In this document: in pieces, positions 1 through 8,199 of the stretch
Layout: every line of letters begins with the position of its first letter
Position numbering within the stretch: the first letter of the stretch is position 1
NCBI GenBank assembly: GCA_946411735.1
Contig: CAMKFB010000005.1
Coordinates: forward strand, 1-63,587
Direction: 5' to 3'
Origin: an uncultured Selenomonadales bacterium
GTDB taxonomy: Bacteria; Bacillota; Negativicutes; Selenomonadales; Selenomonadaceae
Length of the DNA: 63,587 nucleotides
The notes under the pieces: generated by a model
Database searches by the model: none
What the model was told of the DNA's origin: nothing
The model's input: the letters and a program-made list of their open reading frames with translations, nothing else
Position numbers and translations under genes: made by a program

Positions 1-146
1 CGAGCGGTTAATGTGATTTCCCGTCGACAAATCCATGACGGAATCGGCGCCGCACGACCATAATCGAAGAGTGCTCGATGATCGTCCGCCGCGAGCGGTT
101 AATGTGATTTCCCGTCGACAAATCCATGACGGAATCGGCGCCGCAC
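1..146. repeat. 55-bp direct duplication inside thiC
   Basis: Bases 1-55 and 92-146 are identical and are separated by 36 bases, giving a period of 91. Since 91 is not a multiple of three, the second pass shifts the thiC reading frame. The position at the contig edge suggests an assembly end-artefact. Confidence 0.9.
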
Positions 147-415
147 CTGATCGCCTCGTCGAGCTTGTCAAGCTCGGGGGCAATATCGGGGAAGGCGCTC
201 GAGGTGCCGATATTGGCGTTGACTTTCGTGCGGAGCCCTTCGCCCACGCCGCGCGGAGCGGTCAGCGAAGCATGATTGACGTTGGCGCAAATGACGACGG
301 AGCCGCCGGCAACGCGCTCGCGAATCGTCTCGACGGGAATATTTTCTTGGGCGGCGACGAGTTTCATCTGCTCGGTCGAGCGACCCGCGCGCGCCGCCTG
401 CATTTGTGTCGGCAT
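1..415 (-). pseudogene. thiC: Phosphomethylpyrimidine synthase ThiC, N-terminal part, broken at window edge
   Basis: ThiC is the radical-SAM enzyme that makes the pyrimidine half of thiamine. The protein shows the family signatures TKVNANIGTSS and GADSVMDLSTG, followed by a segment resembling the usual RRAIIEHS stretch. The best start is the ATG at 415, which has GGGAG about 8 bases upstream; the ATGs at 421 and 430 are badly spaced. ThiC similarity stops near base 60. There the 55-base sequence 1-55 repeats bases 92-146 in another frame and brings in a stop. Because this lies at the very edge of the window, an assembly fault is more likely than a real mutation. The ThiC identity is firm; the break is not. 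Confidence 0.85.
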
Positions 416-432
416 TGACATCACTCCCATTG

Positions 433-461
433 TTGATTAATTGCGCGTAACATTATATAAT
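433..461 (+). promoter_or_regulatory. Sigma-A-type promoter of the esterase gene
   Basis: TTGATT (433-438) and a perfect TATAAT (456-461) are separated by 17 bases. They lie 30 bases upstream of the esterase ATG, in the gap between divergent thiC and the esterase. Confidence 0.7.
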
Positions 462-491
462 CGGCGCAAAGAAAATCAAGGGAGGACTTTT

Positions 492-1532
492 ATGCGAAAG
501 AAACTGCTCGGCGCGCTGGGCGCCGCGATGATCCTTTTGACGAGCGGGAGTGTCGATGCCGCCGGCGATGATAAAGCGTGGGATTTGGACGCGATGATCA
601 ATCCGGCGTTGCGCGACGATTTGTCGACGATGCAACCGAACGATTACACCGACTTTGAGACACATCGACGGGCGTTGATGCCGGATCCGTCGACGCTGCC
701 GACCGACCCGCGCGTGACGGTCGAGGACGTAACGATCCTCAATGGCGGCGTGCCGGATTTGCGCGTTCGCATCTATCGACCGACGACGAAGCTGAAGGAA
801 TATCCGGCGATCCTGTGGACGCACGGCGGCGGTCATATTTTCGGCAGCCCCGAGCTGTATGAAGGTCTGCTGTTGAAGATGGCACGGGAGCTCAATTGCA
901 TAATCGTTGCGCCGGATTATCGGCTGTCGCCGGAGAATCCTTATCCTGCGGACGTCGAGGATTGCTACGCGGCGCTGAAGTGGATGACGAATCATCGCAA
1001 GAGCCGTCTGCCGATCGATGAGGATCGGGTTGCGATCGTCGGCGACAGCGCGGGCGGCGGTCTGGCGGTGGCGGTGGCGATGAAGGCGCGCGACGAAAAA
1101 GGTCCGAAGGTTTGTTTCGACATGCCGCTCTACCCTCAGCTCGATTACACAGACACGACGCCGTCGAGCTATCAGATAACGGATCACCGCGTGTGGAATC
1201 GTGACGCGAACGAATTTGCGTGGCGGGCATATCTCAACAATAAGCTGACGAACGTGGAGCCGTACGCGTCGCCGGCGCACGCGAAGGATTTGTCGGGCAT
1301 GCCGCCAACGTACATCATGATCGGGACGCTGGATATGTTTCGCGACGAGGCGATCGACTACGCGCAACGGCTGATGGAGGTCGGAGTGCCGGTCGAGCTG
1401 CACGTAATCCCCGGGGCGTTTCACGCGTTTAATGCCATGTTCGCCGACAATCCCTTGAGCGTCGATGTCACCGACGAATTTATCGGCGCGCTCAAGACGG
1501 CGTTCAACACTCCGTCGAATGCCGCCAAGTGA
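492..1532 (+). CDS. Secreted alpha/beta hydrolase, HSL-type esterase/lipase
   Basis: A 346-residue serine hydrolase of the hormone-sensitive-lipase (alpha/beta hydrolase fold 3) family. The oxyanion motif HGGG, the nucleophile elbow GDSAGG, an Asp in GTLDMFRDE and a late His in GAFHAF form the expected catalytic set. A basic, hydrophobic N-terminus ending in VDAA is a signal peptide, so it probably acts outside the cytoplasmic membrane on small acyl or acetyl esters. The start at 492 is chosen because GGAGG lies 6 bases upstream and the signal peptide begins there; the earlier in-frame ATG at 441 precedes the -10 box. The substrate is unknown. Confidence 0.87.
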   Translation: MRKKLLGALGAAMILLTSGSVDAAGDDKAWDLDAMINPALRDDLSTMQPNDYTDFETHRRALMPDPSTLPTDPRVTVEDVTILNGGVPDLRVRIYRPTTKLKEYPAILWTHGGGHIFGSPELYEGLLLKMARELNCIIVAPDYRLSPENPYPADVEDCYAALKWMTNHRKSRLPIDEDRVAIVGDSAGGGLAVAVAMKARDEKGPKVCFDMPLYPQLDYTDTTPSSYQITDHRVWNRDANEFAWRAYLNNKLTNVEPYASPAHAKDLSGMPPTYIMIGTLDMFRDEAIDYAQRLMEVGVPVELHVIPGAFHAFNAMFADNPLSVDVTDEFIGALKTAFNTPSNAAK

Positions 1533-1554
1533 TCAAAGAAAAAGTCGTGATCAT

Positions 1555-2142
1555 ATGTATAAAACAGCAACCGTCGGCGGGCTCATCGCGCTGCTTTTGA
1601 GCGTGCCGCTGGCGAAAATCTTGCCGCCCTCGATCGCTTTCGAGAACGGGCCGTTCGAAAATTTTCAGGTGGTTCTGTTGATGTGCGCGAGCGTCTATTC
1701 GTTGCGCCTGATGCTCGACTCCTATTCTCACGGCGCGAAGGCGTTCCATGTTTTCTGCGCGTTGGGCTTCGTGCTGCTGACGGTGCGGGAGCTGAGTTGG
1801 GGGCGGGTGTTCTATCAAACGGACTTCGACACGACGGGACCGGTGTTCGTGCCGATGACGGATTACGCGTGGCGATTCGAGGCGCATATTTTTATCGCCG
1901 TCGTCGTGCTGCTGATGTTGTTCCTGTTGATCAAACACGTGCCGATCCGTCGACTGTTGAGCGCCCGAGCGCCGAGCGCCTTGCTCACGATCATATTCGT
2001 CGGCATTGTGATGCAGTACTGCGGCGAGCACGGATATTTTTTCGACAGAACGCAAGGGCAGGTGCTCGAGGAGCTCTGCGAGACGATCATCTACGCGCTT
2101 CAACCGATCCTGTGCCGCTACTATCATTCGACATTGAAATAA
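1555..2142 (+). CDS. Small polytopic membrane protein of unknown function
   Basis: A 195-residue protein with about five hydrophobic segments (near residues 5-22, 35-52, 62-76, 104-126 and 137-155). Conserved-looking polar residues lie between helices (RELSWGR, CGEHGYFFD). I do not recognise the family. The ATG at 1555 begins a plausible first helix, but no good ribosome site precedes it. It starts 22 bases after the esterase and may be co-transcribed with it. A hairpin terminator follows. Confidence 0.6.
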   Translation: MYKTATVGGLIALLLSVPLAKILPPSIAFENGPFENFQVVLLMCASVYSLRLMLDSYSHGAKAFHVFCALGFVLLTVRELSWGRVFYQTDFDTTGPVFVPMTDYAWRFEAHIFIAVVVLLMLFLLIKHVPIRRLLSARAPSALLTIIFVGIVMQYCGEHGYFFDRTQGQVLEELCETIIYALQPILCRYYHSTLK

Positions 2143-2146
2143 AAAA

Positions 2147-2177
2147 TCCCCGTCGATGATCGATCGGCAGGGATTTT
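2147..2177. terminator. Bidirectional hairpin terminator between convergent genes
   Basis: AAATCCC and GGGATTT form a stem flanked by A and T runs on both sides. It lies between the ends of the membrane protein (+) and zapA (-). Confidence 0.75.
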
Positions 2178-2180
2178 TCA

Positions 2181-2453
2181 TTACTTATGCTCGTCGAGAA
2201 GGGCAAGCAGCTCATCGTAATCGCGCTTAAGCTGATAATAATCCTCCGCGAGCTTGAGCGCCGCCAGCACTCCCAAGCGCGCGGTTGCCAACGTGCGAGC
2301 GTTTTGAGCCATTGAGCGCATCGTGCTGTCGACGATCTTTGCTATGCGCCGCAAGCCCTCCTCGTCGTCGGTGCGCAATCGGTAGATGTCACCGAAAATC
2401 TCTATCTGCACGCGCTGCACCCCGCCCGGTTTTTTGTCGTCGCGTTCAGCCAC
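2181..2453 (-). CDS. zapA: Cell division protein ZapA
   Basis: A 90-residue ZapA-family protein. ZapA binds and bundles FtsZ filaments at midcell. The N-terminal beta region (VQIEIFGDIYRLR) and the long C-terminal helix for dimerisation (LAALKLAEDYYQLKRDY) fit the family and its usual length. It starts at a GTG with AAGGAGG about 8 bases upstream, 14 bases after pheT, as in many Firmicutes where zapA follows pheT. It is probably translated from the pheST transcript. Confidence 0.88.
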   Translation of the reverse strand: MAERDDKKPGGVQRVQIEIFGDIYRLRTDDEEGLRRIAKIVDSTMRSMAQNARTLATARLGVLAALKLAEDYYQLKRDYDELLALLDEHK

Positions 2454-2467
2454 CCGATATTCCTCCT

Positions 2468-4891
2468 TCAGCTGCGGAGTTGTGCGTTGCAGTCTTTTTC
2501 GACGGCGGCGACAATCCTGTCGAAAGCCTCATCCGCCTCGGCGTCGGTCAGCGTCCGATCGATCGCCTGGAACTTGATCGTAAAGGCGAGACTCTTTTTG
2601 CCGTCGGCGATATTCTTGCCCGCGTACACATCGAACAGCATCACGCCGTCGAAATTTTTGCCGCCGTTCTTGACGATAACCTTCTCGACATCGCCCGCGG
2701 CAGTGTCGTAATCGACGAGCAGCGCCAAGTCGCGCGTGATCGACGGATATTTCGGCAGCGCCTCGCAACGGAACGATTTCGACGCGTACTTCATCAGCGT
2801 TTCGACGTCCGCCTCGAATACAAAAACTTTTTTCGTCAGCTCGAATGCCTCCGCGACCTTCGGATGCAATTCGCCGAATGTGATCAGCACTTCCTTGCCC
2901 TTTTTGAAGACGGCGGTCTTGCCGGGATGCATCGCAAAGTGTTCGCCGCGCTCGACGGAGTATTTTTTGATCGACAGTCGCTCGAAAAGCTCCTCGACGA
3001 TGCCTTTAAGATCGTAAAAATCGACCTCGGCGGCGGCTTGACTCCAACTTTTGGGTTCGCGCCGACCGCTGATCGCTCCGGCAAGTTTCAGTGTCTCGAT
3101 CGGTTGCTCTACGATCGGCAGCGCCTTCGGGCGAAATACCGGCGCCGCTTCAAACAATCGGACGTCCTCATTTTTGCGAGAGAAATTCCGCGCCACATTC
3201 TCGAGCACGCCCGACAGCAGCGTCGTGCGGATCAGCGGATATTCGTCGTTGAGCGGATTTTTGATCGGCACCGCTTGACGGAGATCGCTGTCGCTCGGCA
3301 CGTTGAGCTTATCGAACGTCGTCGGATTGGTGAAGGCGAAGGACAGCTCCTCGTTGAGCCCGAGCCGCGTGAGAACATATCTGATGCGGTCGACAAAATC
3401 TTGCGCGGGCGTCTGATGCCCCTGCACGGTTCGACCGAAGGGCAGCGTCGACTCGATCCGATCGTAGCCGTAAATGCGCGCGACCTCCTCCGACAAATCC
3501 TCGACGATCGTGATGTCGCCGCGCTCCGACGGCACTTTTATGTTATAAGTCTTGTCGTCGACGGCGGTGATTGCGCCGCCGATTTTTTTGAGGATGCCGA
3601 TCATATCGGCGGCGGGAAGATTGGTTCCGAGCCGATTGTTGATCGCCTCGACGGTGAAATCGATCGAAGTCGGCGCCTTCTTCACGGGATGATTGTCGAC
3701 GATGCCGCGGACGACTTTGCACGCCCCCATTTGTTGGAGCAATTGAGCGGCGCGATCGAGCGCAAGGATTGTCTTATTGATGTCGACGCCGCGCTCGAAA
3801 CGCCCCGAAGACTCCGAGTGCAAGCCGACCGCGCGGCTGGTGCGACGGATCGACGCGGGATTGAAATTCGCCGCCTCGAGCACCACCGTCGTCGTCTTGT
3901 CGGTGATCTCCGTCTCGAAGCCGCCCATCACGCCCGCCAGCCCCGCCGCCTTTTCGCCGTCGGCTATCACGAGCTCGCCGCCCTTGGCAAGCCGATTGGA
4001 GTCGTCGAGCGTATGAAGTTGTTCGCCGGCGATTGCTTTGCGCGCCGTCAACGAATGCCCGACGATCTGATCGTAATCGTAAGCGTGCATCGGTTGACCG
4101 AGCTCGACCATCACGAAGTTGGTCACGTCGACGACGTTGTTGATCGAGCGAATGCCCGCGCCCGTCAAGCATTGCTGCATCCACGCCGGCGACGGACCGA
4201 GCTTGACTTCGGTCAACATCCGCGCGGAGAATCGACTGCAGAGGTCGGGCGCGTCGATGCCGATCTTGATCATATCGGCGGCGTCTCGAGCGTCGTCCTC
4301 ATCGACAGTGATCGCCGGCAGATTAAAGGGCTTGCCGGTAACGATTGAAACCTCGTTGAGCAAACCGAACACGCTGAAACAATCGGCGCGGTTGGCGGTC
4401 AACTCGAACTCGAGAACGGCGTCGTCGAGCCCGAGTTCGCCCGCTGCCGGTACACCGATCGGCGTATCGTCGGGAAGAATGTAGATGCCGCGCTCGACTT
4501 CCTCAACGTCGAGATTCAATTCGTCGGCTGAACAGAGCATGCCGTTTGAAACGACGCCGCGCAATTTGCCCTTGGAAATTTTCTTGCCGCAAGGAAGGTT
4601 GGCTCCGACGAGCGCCACCGGCACGATTTGACCTTCCTTGACGTTGGGGGCGCCGGTGACGATCTGAAGCAATTCGCCCGCGCCGACATTCATTTGACAG
4701 ACGAGCATGTGATCGGAATCGGGATGCGGGGTGAGCTTTTCGATGCGACCGGTGACAACCTTGTCGAGCCCCGCGTCCGCGCGGATGACGTTCTCGACGG
4801 GCACGCCGACCATCGTCAGGCGCTCGGCAAGCTCCTCCGCGCTGATATCTATATCAATGTAATCTTTGAGCCATTTGATTGAAACTTGCAA
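2468..4891 (-). CDS. pheT: Phenylalanyl-tRNA synthetase beta subunit
   Basis: An 807-residue PheT, the beta chain of the alpha2-beta2 enzyme that charges tRNA-Phe. Visible parts are the N-terminal start IKWLKDYIDI, the EMAPII-like tRNA-binding region (residues ~40-150), B3/B4 editing and B5 domains, and the C-terminal anticodon-binding domain (YPSITRDLALLVDYD). I place the start at the TTG at 4891, which has GGAG 8 bases upstream and matches the usual PheT N-terminus; the GTG at 4900 overlaps its own ribosome site. It lies 15 bases after pheS. Confidence 0.95.
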   Translation of the reverse strand: MQVSIKWLKDYIDIDISAEELAERLTMVGVPVENVIRADAGLDKVVTGRIEKLTPHPDSDHMLVCQMNVGAGELLQIVTGAPNVKEGQIVPVALVGANLPCGKKISKGKLRGVVSNGMLCSADELNLDVEEVERGIYILPDDTPIGVPAAGELGLDDAVLEFELTANRADCFSVFGLLNEVSIVTGKPFNLPAITVDEDDARDAADMIKIGIDAPDLCSRFSARMLTEVKLGPSPAWMQQCLTGAGIRSINNVVDVTNFVMVELGQPMHAYDYDQIVGHSLTARKAIAGEQLHTLDDSNRLAKGGELVIADGEKAAGLAGVMGGFETEITDKTTTVVLEAANFNPASIRRTSRAVGLHSESSGRFERGVDINKTILALDRAAQLLQQMGACKVVRGIVDNHPVKKAPTSIDFTVEAINNRLGTNLPAADMIGILKKIGGAITAVDDKTYNIKVPSERGDITIVEDLSEEVARIYGYDRIESTLPFGRTVQGHQTPAQDFVDRIRYVLTRLGLNEELSFAFTNPTTFDKLNVPSDSDLRQAVPIKNPLNDEYPLIRTTLLSGVLENVARNFSRKNEDVRLFEAAPVFRPKALPIVEQPIETLKLAGAISGRREPKSWSQAAAEVDFYDLKGIVEELFERLSIKKYSVERGEHFAMHPGKTAVFKKGKEVLITFGELHPKVAEAFELTKKVFVFEADVETLMKYASKSFRCEALPKYPSITRDLALLVDYDTAAGDVEKVIVKNGGKNFDGVMLFDVYAGKNIADGKKSLAFTIKFQAIDRTLTDAEADEAFDRIVAAVEKDCNAQLRS

Positions 4892-4906
4892 AGCAGTCAC
4901 TCCAAT

Positions 4907-5941
4907 TTAAAACTGATTTAAAAAGCGAACGTCGTTATCGTAAAACAGCCGCAAATCGTCCACGCCGTACTTGAGCATCGCGATCCTTTCAATCCCCATA
5001 CCGAACGCAAATCCGCTCACCACGCTCGGATCGTAGCCGCTCATCGACAGCACATCGGGATGCACCGAGCCCGCCCCGAGTATCTCGAGCCAGCCCGAAC
5101 CGCGACACACCTTGCAATCCGTCCCATGCCCGCCGCACATCACGCACGACACATCGACCTCCGCGCTCGGCTCCGTGAACGGGAAAAAGCTCGGGCGCAA
5201 TCTCATTCGTGCCTTCTCGCCGAACATCTGTTTCAAAAAATACTCCAGCGTGCCCTTGAGATCGCCGAACGTGATCCCCTTGTCGATCACCAGCCCCTCG
5301 ACCTGCGTGAACATCGGCGAATGCGACGCATCATAATCGTCCCGTCGATACACCCGCCCCGGCGCGATCATGCGGATCGGCTCGTTGTTTTTATGCCGCT
5401 CCATCGTCCGCGCCTGCACCGGCGACGTCTGCGAACGCAACAAAATGTCGTCGGTGATATAGAACGAGTCCTGCATGTCGCGCGCGGGATGATCCTTCGG
5501 CAGGTTGAGCGCCTCGAAATTGTAATAATCCGTTTCGACCTCGGGACCATCCTCGACCGTATAGCCCATCTGCAAAAAAATTTCCTTGACGCGATTCAAC
5601 GTCAGCGTAAGCGGGTGCAGACGACCGGCGTGGGCGTGTCGACCGGGCAGCGTGATGTCGATCGACTCTGTCGCAAGTTTGTCGGCAAGTTCTTTCGACT
5701 TGAGCTCGGCGGTCTTGTCGGCGATGAGCGATTCGATCTCGGCGCGCGCCTCGTTGACGAGCTTGCCGACCTTCGGACGCTCCTCGGCACTGAGCTGATT
5801 CATGCCTCGAAGCAGTTGAGTCAATTCGCCCTTCTTGCCGAGGAAGCGGACTCTGACGGCGTCAAGCTCTTTAAGATTGGTCGCGTCGCTCGAGACAGCC
5901 TCCCGCGCGGCGCGGCGGATGGATAAAATTTTTTCTTCCAA
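4907..5941 (-). CDS. pheS: Phenylalanyl-tRNA synthetase alpha subunit
   Basis: A 344-residue PheS, the catalytic subunit of tRNA-Phe charging. It has an N-terminal coiled coil (residues ~1-90) and the class II core: motif 2 around [15 protein letters not shown] and motif 3 in [13 protein letters not shown]. Translation begins at a TTG preceded by AAGGAGG with 8-base spacing. It heads the pheS-pheT-zapA operon. The leader to the next upstream gene is about 140 bases, and I see no T-box specifier stem or antiterminator, so T-box control is not supported here. Confidence 0.95.
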   Translation of the reverse strand: MEEKILSIRRAAREAVSSDATNLKELDAVRVRFLGKKGELTQLLRGMNQLSAEERPKVGKLVNEARAEIESLIADKTAELKSKELADKLATESIDITLPGRHAHAGRLHPLTLTLNRVKEIFLQMGYTVEDGPEVETDYYNFEALNLPKDHPARDMQDSFYITDDILLRSQTSPVQARTMERHKNNEPIRMIAPGRVYRRDDYDASHSPMFTQVEGLVIDKGITFGDLKGTLEYFLKQMFGEKARMRLRPSFFPFTEPSAEVDVSCVMCGGHGTDCKVCRGSGWLEILGAGSVHPDVLSMSGYDPSVVSGFAFGMGIERIAMLKYGVDDLRLFYDNDVRFLNQF

Positions 5942-6050
5942 TGCGAAGCCTCCTTGGTTTAACTGTTCATCAATTTATCACATGGCAGTCGAAAATACAA
6001 ACATTTTATTTGCTCCCGCCCGTCGTCGATGTCCGATTGGACTTCGGCGC

Positions 6051-6075
6051 AAAAAAAATCTCCGCTGTCGGAGAT
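6051..6075 (-). terminator. Terminator after the P-loop/Asp23-like gene
   Basis: Read on the minus strand, ATCTCCG and CGGAGAT form a 7-bp stem with a 4-base loop, followed by eight T. It lies just after the gene ending at 6083. Confidence 0.85.
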
Positions 6076-6082
6076 CATCATA

Positions 6083-6931
6083 TCAGCCGAGCTGACGTTG
6101 CGGCTCGACGTAAAGCGCTTTGACTACGATATCAATCGCGTGCACCGCCATACCCGTTGTGAACTCGATCGCCTCTCGAACGCGCGCCTGCGTTTGCGAT
6201 ATCAGCGTCGGAATGTGGCTGCCGTAGTTGAGCACCACCTCGCACGAGATCGCCAGCCCGCGATCCTCATCGCCTTGCATCAGGTGTTTGATGTTGACGT
6301 GCTTGACGTTCTTGATCGACTCCTTTGCGCGGACGATCCTCTCGACAATCGAGCGGATCACGCGGTCATCGATGATCAGCTTGCCGTAATAACTGAAAAT
6401 CGGTCGAACTATCGACTTCTCTCCCAGCTTGCGACGCTTGATCCTCGAGCGCTTGAACAGCGATTGAAGCGGATCGATCAGATAGCCCGAGAAGTGCGAC
6501 TTGAGCTCGATCGTCGGCACGGGAATGATGTGCTTGCCTTCCTTCAATCGATGGAATTGCGCGGTTTGAATTTCCCGATTCGACGCGATATCCTCAATCC
6601 GAATGATCAGCTGGATCGACGGGAGTTTGAGCGTCTTGGCGATCTTGTGCACCATATTCTCGGAGGTACCGATGATCAGAATGCGGTGCGGGTTGATGCG
6701 TTGAATGGCGGCGCGAACGTCGTCGGCATGCCCCGGCAGCACGAAGATCGCTCGACGAACCGCCATGATTTTGTTTTTCTCTTTTTTGGCGGAGGAGCCG
6801 GCGATGATCTTGCCGCCGCGGATGAGGATGCCGTCGTCGATGATGGCGTCGGCGTGATGATCCTGCGCGACTTGGAGTGCCCGATAGCTCTTGCCGGTGC
6901 CGCTCGCTCCGACCAATGCAATTACGTCCAA
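6083..6931 (-). CDS. P-loop NTPase-Asp23/Gls24-like fusion protein
   Basis: A 282-residue protein. The N-terminus carries a Walker A motif (GASGTGKS, residues ~7-14). A basic middle region follows, and the last ~100 residues resemble the Asp23/Gls24 alkaline-shock fold (VREAIEFTTGMAVHAIDIVV). Asp23-like proteins are envelope-associated in Gram-positives; what the ATPase part adds is unknown. The start is a TTG at 6931 with AGGCGG upstream, only 11 bases after the stop of the PHP gene. The two are clearly one operon, ending at the terminator at 6051-6075. Longer in-frame starts run into the PHP gene. Confidence 0.65.
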   Translation of the reverse strand: MDVIALVGASGTGKSYRALQVAQDHHADAIIDDGILIRGGKIIAGSSAKKEKNKIMAVRRAIFVLPGHADDVRAAIQRINPHRILIIGTSENMVHKIAKTLKLPSIQLIIRIEDIASNREIQTAQFHRLKEGKHIIPVPTIELKSHFSGYLIDPLQSLFKRSRIKRRKLGEKSIVRPIFSYYGKLIIDDRVIRSIVERIVRAKESIKNVKHVNIKHLMQGDEDRGLAISCEVVLNYGSHIPTLISQTQARVREAIEFTTGMAVHAIDIVVKALYVEPQRQLG

Positions 6932-6942
6932 ATCACCACCGC

Positions 6943-7764
6943 CTATGATGCGGCTCGATAAAACTTCTCGGCAAATTTGTCGTCGATGGTGAACTCGCCG
7001 AGCCTCTCGACATAGCGCGAAGCAATCCCGTGGAAGTCCGAGCCGCCGCTTATCATTAAATCGTTTTCTTGAGCGAGCATGATGTAGCGCCTGACGTCGT
7101 CGGGCGTGTGACACGGATAAAACGCCTCTATCGCGTCAATCCCGCTGCGACATACTTCCTTGACCGTCGCGTCGTCGCCGACCAATTTCGGATGCGCCAA
7201 ACAAACCGTTCCGCCCGCCGTCTTGATCAATTTGATAATCTCCTCGAGCTTGAGCAGATAGCGCGGCACATACGCCGCCTTGTTTCTTGAGAGCATCTTG
7301 TCGAAGGCATCGCGAACAGTTTTAAAGCAGCCGTTTTTGACAAGTGCCCTTGCAATATGAGAGCGTCCAATCGACCTGCTCGTGTTGGCGATCTTTAAGA
7401 CGTCCGCATCCTTGATTTGACAGCCGTTTTCGCGGAGCTTTTTCATTATCTCGCTGAATCTCACCCAGCGGGCATCGGTAAGCTCGTTGAGCTTGTCGAG
7501 CAGCTTGCCGTTGTAAATGTCGATGTTGTATCCGACGATGTGAATCGCGCGCTCGTGAGCGACCTTGAGCTCGATACCCGGGATCACCTTGAGCCCCTTG
7601 GCGGGGTAAAGCCCGTTTTCGTAAAGATGACAGAGCCCGTCGACGGTGTCGTGATCGGTGATCGCCAGATACTCCAGCCCGACATTCTTTGCTGTCGCCA
7701 ACAACTCCTCCGGCGAAAAACTTCCGTCCGAGAAATTGGTATGCGTGTGCAGGTCACTAGCCAT
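6943..7764 (-). CDS. PHP-domain metal-dependent phosphoesterase
   Basis: A 273-residue PHP protein of the TrpH/RNase AM type. Metal-binding motifs are DLHTHTNFSDGS at the N-terminus, AITDHDT, CLAHPKL and SGGSDFHG near the C-terminus. Relatives hydrolyse nucleoside 3',5'-bisphosphates or the 5' ends of short RNAs; the substrate here is not known. It lies 45 bases after spoVS and is followed, almost without gap, by the P-loop/Asp23-like gene. Confidence 0.87.
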   Translation of the reverse strand: MASDLHTHTNFSDGSFSPEELLATAKNVGLEYLAITDHDTVDGLCHLYENGLYPAKGLKVIPGIELKVAHERAIHIVGYNIDIYNGKLLDKLNELTDARWVRFSEIMKKLRENGCQIKDADVLKIANTSRSIGRSHIARALVKNGCFKTVRDAFDKMLSRNKAAYVPRYLLKLEEIIKLIKTAGGTVCLAHPKLVGDDATVKEVCRSGIDAIEAFYPCHTPDDVRRYIMLAQENDLMISGGSDFHGIASRYVERLGEFTIDDKFAEKFYRAAS

Positions 7765-7809
7765 TATGATTTTGTCCTCGTTAAGGGTTCAATTGATTGT
7801 GGAGGGTCT

Positions 7810-8070
7810 TCAACGCGGTTCGACGATAAGTTTGATTGCGGTGCGTTCGCTGCCGTCAATCTCGATGTCGGTGAAGGCAGGAATGCAGATGAGGTTGACG
7901 CCGTGCGGTGCCACGAAGCCGCGAGCAATGGCAACCGCCTTGACCGCTTGGTTCAGCGCTCCGGCACCTATCGCCTGCATCTCTGCACTGCCGCTCTCGC
8001 GGATCACTCCGGCAAGAGCCCCGGCGACGGAATTGGGGTTAGATTTGGCTGATACCTTCAAGATTTCCAT
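7810..8070 (-). CDS. spoVS: Stage V sporulation protein S (SpoVS)
   Basis: An 86-residue SpoVS, a small Alba-like protein. The whole sequence matches the family (VSAKSNPNSVAGALAGVIRE at the start, AFTDIEIDG near the end). In Bacillus it is needed for spore coat and cortex completion, but it is also found in non-spore-formers, where its role is open. The start at 8070 has AGGAGG 7 bases upstream. Confidence 0.93.
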   Translation of the reverse strand: MEILKVSAKSNPNSVAGALAGVIRESGSAEMQAIGAGALNQAVKAVAIARGFVAPHGVNLICIPAFTDIEIDGSERTAIKLIVEPR

Positions 8071-8157
8071 GACTAATCCTCCTCTCATATTGCATCAACG
8101 TTTTCTGTTTTTAAATCTGCTGCGGCTTCTTCTGCAATTTCATTCGTTTATTATTCT

Positions 8158-8180
8158 GCAGGAGATGATAAAATTCCTGC
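8158..8180. repeat. Inverted repeat between metG and spoVS
   Basis: GCAGGA and TCCTGC form a 6-bp stem around an 11-base AT-rich loop, 20 bases after the metG stop. No T run follows on the minus strand, so it may be a weak terminator or a leader structure for spoVS. Confidence 0.4.
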
Positions 8181-8199
8181 TTTTAGGTTGCTGCTATTT

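Noticed and set aside
2285..4348. 687-codon open frame on the plus strand
   Set aside because: It lies wholly opposite pheT, has an Arg-rich composition typical of antisense frames in GC-rich DNA, and matches no family.
5942..6050. T-box riboswitch before pheS
   Set aside because: The leader is short and lacks a specifier loop, T-box sequence and antiterminator; only a promoter-like AT-rich stretch and a ribosome site are seen.
7810..8070. Evidence for full sporulation ability
   Set aside because: SpoVS and S55 peptidases also occur in non-spore-formers, and no decisive sporulation gene is present.
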